A stretch of 64,000 bases of DNA from Lophius americanus. Lineage: Eukaryota > Chordata > Actinopteri > Lophiiformes > Lophiidae. A model generated the notes under the pieces. It did no database searches. It was not told the DNA's origin and saw only the letters and a list, made by a program, of their open reading frames with translations. Below are positions 59,076 to 64,000 of this stretch, piece after piece; the stretch's first letter is position 1; each line of letters opens with the position of its first letter. The stretch covers positions 1,603,501 to 1,667,500 of the forward strand of contig JBBDHG010000134.1 in NCBI GenBank assembly GCA_037951165.1, in the 5' to 3' direction. A program made the position numbers and the translations under genes.

Positions 59076-61024
59076 TACACAATACAAGATATATTTGTTA
59101 TAAACTGGTGCCCTATTTTAAGGAAGTAAGTCTGACTTTATGGGGGTGAGTTCTACCAGCAATATCCTTTTTATTTGCTGGCTCAGTTAATTTGCAGGCA
59201 TATTTTGCACAATAAAGGTGCACATTACTACTTCCATATATTATCACTTAAAACAGAAGTCCCAAACTTTTTACCTTCAGATATATCCAAAAAAGAGAGA
59301 TTTATCTTCCCATTTAAAGAGGTAAAAAGAACAGCATTCCATAAGAAAAAAGGCTCACATATTAAAGATGTTCTTAGGTCTTCTTTCAGCACTCCTTTCC
59401 TTCTAAGATTGAAAAGCACTTCCAGTAAAACTCATTCACAAATAGTACTTTTGTTTTCTTTAATGTTCCTATATGTGCAGACATTGTGTGTGTACATAGC
59501 CGACCATTGAATCCTTGAGAAAATGTAAATGGAGCCTGTTGTAATCATAAGCCCTGCACTAAAGTCACCAAGCGCTGCACCAAAAAAAAAAAAAAGTAAA
59601 TCAACAAGTTCTTTTATTTTATGGGTGTCAAGGTTAATACACTGGGCCTCAAAAGGGTGGGAAGCTCTTGCTCACCCCTGGCAGGAACTATTGTTATCAA
59701 GGACTAACATCTGTTGTGTGCCACTAATCTTCCCCAGACTGCTCCCTTGGTTTTAGTCTGCCTTTTGTGTTAAAGGGCATTTCAGATTTGTCTCCCCCAA
59801 TAAGTAGGTTGTACAGTGTGAGGCTCCCATGTTGTTGTTTTTTCCTTATCACTAGTCATACACATCAGCCACTTCACAAAGAAAACCCAACAAATATGGC
59901 AAAATAAACTTAGCATTCTTTCCTGAAGTACAATGGCCAGAGAAGACTCATTCGGAAGCAGATGATCAAAACAGCTCTAGGAGTCCGGCAGTTCAACAGG
60001 TTTATGTGTCGTGACCGTCAAAACCACCAGGGGCAGTCTCTCCACTAATCATGATTGGAAATGATGCACGACATCCTGTTCGTACACATGCCCTTATTTA
60101 GTTGTTTTTAGTTATTTCTTTTTGATTTGGCTCGTATGGCTGCAGCTGACATGCAGCTGACAGTAAATAGGAGGTGAGCCTCCGCCTCCCCGGTACAGGG
60201 ACCCCATGCAGAAAGCTGAATGCCATCTGTGGTTCACACTGGCTTCAGACAGAAGGCTGAAGGCCTCCTGTTACAGGAGCTGTCTCCTCTACACTTTATT
60301 GAACAGTTAATCCACTGAGTCCTTCAAAGTGATATTCCTCGTCATGTGATTTAAGATTAACTGCTTTCTAAACATTTCGCGATTTTTGATACATTAAAAA
60401 AAAGAAGAAAGAAGTTCATAGAAGATTCAAATGTATCCATATCTTTGTGTGTGTTTTTATTCATTTTCTGCTATTCCTCTGATTCATAATCTTTCTATCT
60501 GTGCGTAGTAATCACAAATATAAAGTCAAAAAGTTTGTCCAAGAGGTTAGACACTTGTGTTAAAGAATAACACTGACACCATTTGTCAAAAGGCAGAAGT
60601 ACACGCATATAGAAATTGATTTTCTGCATCTTCTTGTTGGAATTCCTCTCGCAGTTCCCAAGTGGAGGGCTACTGTAACTCCAGTCAGAACTTAATATCA
60701 GCACATGGCCTTCGTGGAATTCCATCGAGCTTTCACTGTTTTTTTCATCAATCCCTCTTATCCTTGCCTAAAATGTTTATAGCCAAGTTAATCGAGTTGG
60801 CACGTCTCTGTGGGCTTGCGGATCCCTTTAAAGGGATGTTTTACCCAAAGCATGCACATCGTTACAACGTCCATAGCATCTGGGAGAGGGGCAGCTGTTC
60901 TTCCAGGGATCATTCATGAGTGACGGCGCGGGTGGTCTTTAGAAAAAAGGTCCGTTGAGCTCAGAACAGTTTTACTTTCAGTCATGATTAAACACGGGGC
61001 ACATGTAAGGGTCTAGATTCAGAT

Positions 61025-61330
61025 CCATTGTGATGGCTCACTGTGTGTGGAGTTCTCCTGGGTTCTCTAAAGGTTCTACAGCTCAGTCCAAAAACACGCA
61101 ACATAGGCGAATTAGTGACTCTTAAATTTCACTATGTGTAAATATTCACATGTATAGATGTTCAACTCTATGTTGGCTTTGATGCCCTGAAGACTTTACG
61201 TTTCCAGTGTGTGACCCACATCTCACCCTGTGTCAGCTGGGACTAGCTCCAACCCCATATACACAGAAAACCAGCAACAGCCTCTATTTTAGGATTGAAA
61301 TAATGGAAGGGTAGAACACATTTGGGGAGG
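61025..61330 (+). mobile_element. SINE-like repeat, decayed
   Basis: 'gtgtggagttctcctgggtt', 'cagtccaaaaacacgcaaca', 'gcgaattagtgactctt' and 'cagctgggactagctccaac' keep the order of the family at 26290-26620. The tRNA-like head is almost unrecognisable. Confidence 0.6.
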
Positions 61331-61401
61331 TGGCCTCTGAGCTGAAGACAATTGTATGTATTCTTCTTATTTTTAAATCAGGAATGCTTGATAGTGTGGC
61401 A

Positions 61402-61800
61402 GTGATCAGCCATAAGATTATAACCACTGACAGGTGAACTCAAAATGACAGGATTATCTCCTTGACCTAGCACTCGTCAGTGAGGGGGATTGCAAGTGTT
61501 TACTTTGTCCTGAAGTTGGAAAAGCAAAATGATTTCAGCGACTTTAATATAGGCAAAATTATGAAGGCTGGCCAACTGGGTAAAAGCATCTCCAGAACTG
61601 TGGGTCTTGTTGGGTGTTCTCAGTCTGCAGTGGTTAGTACCTACCAAAATGATCTAAGGAAGGGCAGCTGGTGAATGCACATCAATGAACCCAAGGTTCA
61701 TTGATGTGCATTCACGAGGGAAGGCTCATTCATGCAGTTCAATCCTACAGTAGAAATACTGTAGCACATGACAGTGTCTGAACACACAGGGTTTATGCAA
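61402..61800 (+). mobile_element. Tc1-like transposon relic with internal palindrome
   Basis: The 5' leader 'gtgatcagccataagattat' precedes decayed transposase coding DNA with a partly open frame (61480-61674). It reads DFSDFNIGKIMKAGQLG, then KSISRTVGLVGCSQSAVVSTYQ-type helix-turn-helix residues, the N-terminal DNA-binding part of Tc1 transposases. After 61671 the expected sequence is replaced by the 21-bp palindrome listed next. The remainder ('ctgaacacacag') is recognisable, but the catalytic region is missing. Inactive. Confidence 0.75.
61671..61715. repeat. Perfect 21-bp inverted repeat inside the Tc1-like relic
   Basis: gtgaatgcacatcaatgaac plus c (61671-61691) and ggttcattgatgtgcattca plus c (61695-61715) are exact reverse complements around caa. 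The right arm is the expected transposase-derived text; the left arm is not. Confidence 0.95.
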
Positions 61801-61892
61801 AAAAGGGACTTACACAATGAGCCGGTTGGTTTTTGTGTCATTGGGCATGGAGCCTGGAGGCTATGCCATCAAAAACTGTACGAGTGTCTGGG

Positions 61893-62065
61893 GTCCACCC
61901 TGGACGGGTTGTTAATCGTGACATCAAACAACAGTTCGTCCCTCACATTCTTACCTGCAGGCAACTTACACTCAATGACTTTGCCTGATTACATGTTTGG
62001 GGGCTGTGGGAGGAAACCAGAGTACTGTAGAAACCCCAGCACTGCAAACAGAAAGGTCCTGAGAG
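61893..62065 (-). mobile_element. SINE-like repeat fragment, inverted
   Basis: 'ggggtccaccctggacgggt' and 'ggctgtgggaggaaaccaga' plus 'gtactgtagaaacccc' are reverse-complement parts of the SINE-like family at 26290-26620. Confidence 0.55.
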
Positions 62066-62843
62066 TATATTATATTTAAAACAATTATAGAAAAATTATA
62101 GTACAAGCTACCGGCTGAAAATTAAACTACAGTCAATAATAATAATGAACATGTCGTAGCTGATGTGGATGTTTTTTTACTGTTTCAGAGAAAGATAACA
62201 CGATTGTAATTTGCAAATCCGCCCCCACATTAGTTGAGAGTGAAGGTTAAGTTCCATGTTTACAAAAACAATTAACTTAGAGGAATAATAAATAATCGAC
62301 ATTTTCTCACCAAATATTAATATCATAGTGCAATACCACAAGGTCTTTAGCTATCGGCATATTCTACAGTATTTTACATTTACTTTATCAGTGAAACGAA
62401 TGTGAAATGTTTAGTTCAGTTCCTATCAGTATCTCAGCAAGGAATAACAATTTCCATTTTTTGGTTTTTGATATCAGATGAAAACATTCATGTCTCTGAA
62501 AGACATTTTTTACAGTGATGATATCATTTCAACTGCAGCATGTAACGTGTTTATGTACCGCTTACAGCAGTAGTAATCTCTCTAGTCATGTTTATAGCTA
62601 TTCATACAACAAATATCATTTGTGAGTAGTTAGCAGTGCAACATGTTACTCTTGATTTACCACTGAATCCACTTTAATAAAGAACATTTTAGGAAATATC
62701 TTCCTTAAATAAATGTAATTCTTTTTCTTTTTCTTTACACATTATCCCCTAATAAATGGATATTAACACACACACACGCATATACACATATATGTATATA
62801 TGTATATATAAAAAAAATGTTTTAGAAGAAATGTTTGAAGTGA

Positions 62844-63045
62844 CTAATACTGAGTGGTTTGAACGGTTATGGGCGATCCTTCTCCTTGAGGCTCCACCGA
62901 TTCGTTCTCCATGTGCGCTTGCACCGACCTCCACAGAGCCTTGATGTTCCCCTCACCGAAACCGGTCGCCCCCCTTCGCTCAATCAGTTCTAGGAAGAAG
63001 GTGTCCTCTGCAAAGATGGGCTTGGTGAACACTTGTAGAAGGTAT
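62844..63045 (-). CDS. hpdl: hpdl, terminal coding exon (4-hydroxyphenylpyruvate dioxygenase-like)
   Basis: HPDL is a mitochondrial non-heme iron protein related to HPD and linked to 4-hydroxymandelate formation for the coenzyme Q head group. The minus-strand acceptor 'acccctttccag' completes a split Arg codon. The exon then reads YLLQVFTKPIFAEDTFFLEL and IERRGATGFGEGNIKALW, followed by a divergent tail ending VQTTQY and TAG. The Glu in FFLEL aligns with the third iron ligand of HPD, and GFGEGN with the C-terminal helix that closes the active site. The ATGFG-x-GNI-x-ALW wording fits HPDL, not HPD, which has GFGAGNF. The tail after ALWRSVQ is about 25 residues and not conserved. Confidence 0.92.
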
Positions 63046-63267
63046 CTGGAAAAGGGGTGACAACTAGGTGAGATCACTTCAGCGGGTCTTACCTGATCAG
63101 CTACAACAATTCTGCTGCATAGTCATTTATCAGGTGCATCAAAACAAGAACTCCTACTTTCTCAGGCATGACCCGAGAGAGCGTGGGAGAGACCGATTAA
63201 TTCGTGAGGGAATGTGAGAGTAAAAACCCTTCATCTTTTAAGATTCCAGCTCTGGATTGCCTCTCAC
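63046..63267 (-). other. hpdl: hpdl intron (222 bp)
   Basis: Donor AACAGAAG|gtgaga at 63268 and acceptor ccag at 63046. It splits an Arg codon 2+1. The human gene is, as I recall, intronless in its coding region, so the intron argues against a retrocopy. Confidence 0.85.
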
Positions 63268-63395
63268 CTTCTGTTTTCTCTGGATGCCGACTGTGATGGG
63301 TCATCCTGCCGCAGGTCTGTGTCCAGGAGAATGCCATGCTGCGCCAGCAACTGTGGGTTGTGTCCCGCCTCCTCTATCTCCTGCCGTTTGCCCAC
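63268..63395 (-). CDS. hpdl: hpdl, penultimate coding exon
   Basis: A 128-bp exon after the acceptor 'tgtgttctctcag', starting in phase 0: VGKRQEIEEAGHNPQLLAQH, then GILLDTDLRQDDPSQSASRENR, with two bases of the next Arg codon. The Ala-Gly-His-x-Pro-x-Leu-Leu-Ala-x-x-Gly-Ile-Leu-Leu-Asp stretch is the HPDL counterpart of the HPD segment just before the last beta strand of the second vicinal-oxygen-chelate domain. After LLD there is an extra polar Ser/Arg/Asp-rich stretch of about ten residues compared with the human protein, right at the exon junction. The two iron-binding His and the first domain lie further upstream, outside the window. Confidence 0.9.
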
Positions 63396-64000
63396 CTGAG
63401 AGAACACACAGGACAGGAAAAGAGTTTAGAATTACAGGGCATTAGCTTCAAAACTTTTTGCGACAATGTAGGTCTAGATCTAGGCGATAGATGCGGATAG
63501 ATCTAGCTAGCTAGATAGCTAGATAATCTACATAGATGTATTTATATTGAATTGCAAAAATCAAAGGGGTCTTTGTTATGGCACTTTGACAGCATGTCCG
63601 TGTTAAAGGGGCAAGGGGCTCCATAGCGTGGCAGCCCGTTATGGAGACTTGTTTTAAAATGTGAAGTAACATTAAAAGACTTTATGCAGCTTTCATAAAT
63701 TAGTCCAAATCCCCAGAGGCTGTGCAATCCAAAACATGACTTGAAAAGATGTTGTTTAAATCCATTTTTGTCCAGACTTCTCATTGTTGTCTCAAAGATA
63801 AAACCCACCCCGAATGAGGTTTCACGTTGCACCAATCTTGCGTTCACATGTCGAGGATCTGGCTTTAAACTAAGTGACGAGACTGGAGATTTTAATTAAA
63901 ATGAGGTATTCTTTTAATCCATTTGGGATCTTGGGGTTTCTTGAGAGATTATCCTCTGTATGTCATGTAACGGGAATTATTGTAATATCTTTTAGTGTTT
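63396..64000 (-). other. hpdl: hpdl upstream intron (partial)
   Basis: No further HPDL-like coding segment was found before the edge. The 101-codon minus-strand frame at 63542-63847 does not resemble the vicinal-oxygen-chelate fold. A short 'tagctagctagatagc' run lies at about 63503-63520. Confidence 0.5.

Larger units (their letters stand above)
58140..62843. other. Intergenic region between fam53b and hpdl
   Basis: Repeats cover about half: the foldback 58423-58503, the dispersed repeat 58570-59075, the SINE-like pieces 61025-61330 and 61893-62065, and the Tc1-like relic 61402-61800. In 59076-61024 and 62066-62843 no gene was recognised. An ATTAAA on the minus strand (62678-62673) could be the hpdl poly(A) signal, about 170 nt past its stop. 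A short CA/TA microsatellite is at 62764-62810. Confidence 0.5.

Noticed and set aside
60662..60919. 85-codon + strand frame
   Set aside because: No similarity, no splice context, and it lies in intergenic DNA.
1..64000. Prokaryotic-style systems (CRISPR, operons, phage, toxin-antitoxin), tRNA genes and intact transposases
   Set aside because: None is present. Regular repeats here are eukaryotic minisatellites or TE monomers, and tRNA-like heads occur only within SINE-like repeats.

Overview
The window is nuclear DNA from a ray-finned fish, most likely a percomorph teleost. The evidence is three vertebrate genes broken up by introns, a low-GC background, and teleost-type repeats: Tc1-like, hAT-like and foldback DNA elements, RTE- and L2-like LINE fragments, and tRNA-headed SINE-like repeats. 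No prokaryotic genes, CRISPR arrays or operons are present.

Layout. (1) Positions 1-21658 read as the last intron of lhpp (+ strand), full of repeats, followed by the terminal lhpp coding exon at 21659-21752 and a short 3' UTR. (2) Positions 22158-34684 are intergenic. (3) fam53b lies on the - strand. Its complete coding sequence can be assembled from four exons: 48941-48864, 47558-47504, 44376-43613 and 35707-35345. Together they give 1260 nt, or 419 residues plus a stop, with matching phases at every junction and the family's C-terminal signature. Exon 2 also carries 142 nt of 5' UTR with a 33-codon uORF that overlaps the start codon. A CpG-richer segment at 57861-58130 ending in a consensus donor is a candidate non-coding first exon. 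(4) Positions 58140-62843 are repeat-rich. (5) The last two coding exons of hpdl (- strand) are at 63395-63268 and 63045-62844; the rest of that gene lies beyond the right edge.

lhpp and fam53b are tail to tail, as I recall for the human locus at 10q26, which supports both calls. hpdl next to fam53b is not the human arrangement. The three genes have no obvious shared pathway: a HAD-family phosphohistidine phosphatase, a nuclear Wnt/beta-catenin cofactor and a mitochondrial non-heme iron dioxygenase. They look like ordinary neighbours.

The most distinctive non-genic structures are: a CpG-decayed relic of 28S rRNA at about 9740-10180; an unnamed dispersed repeat with internal ~150-bp monomers in four places; a three-unit 192-bp tandem repeat; a perfect 21-bp palindrome created inside a Tc1-like relic; an inverted LINE fragment pair; and several diverged minisatellites. 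I found no convincing undescribed biological system. Repeat family names are from memory and are given as 'like'.
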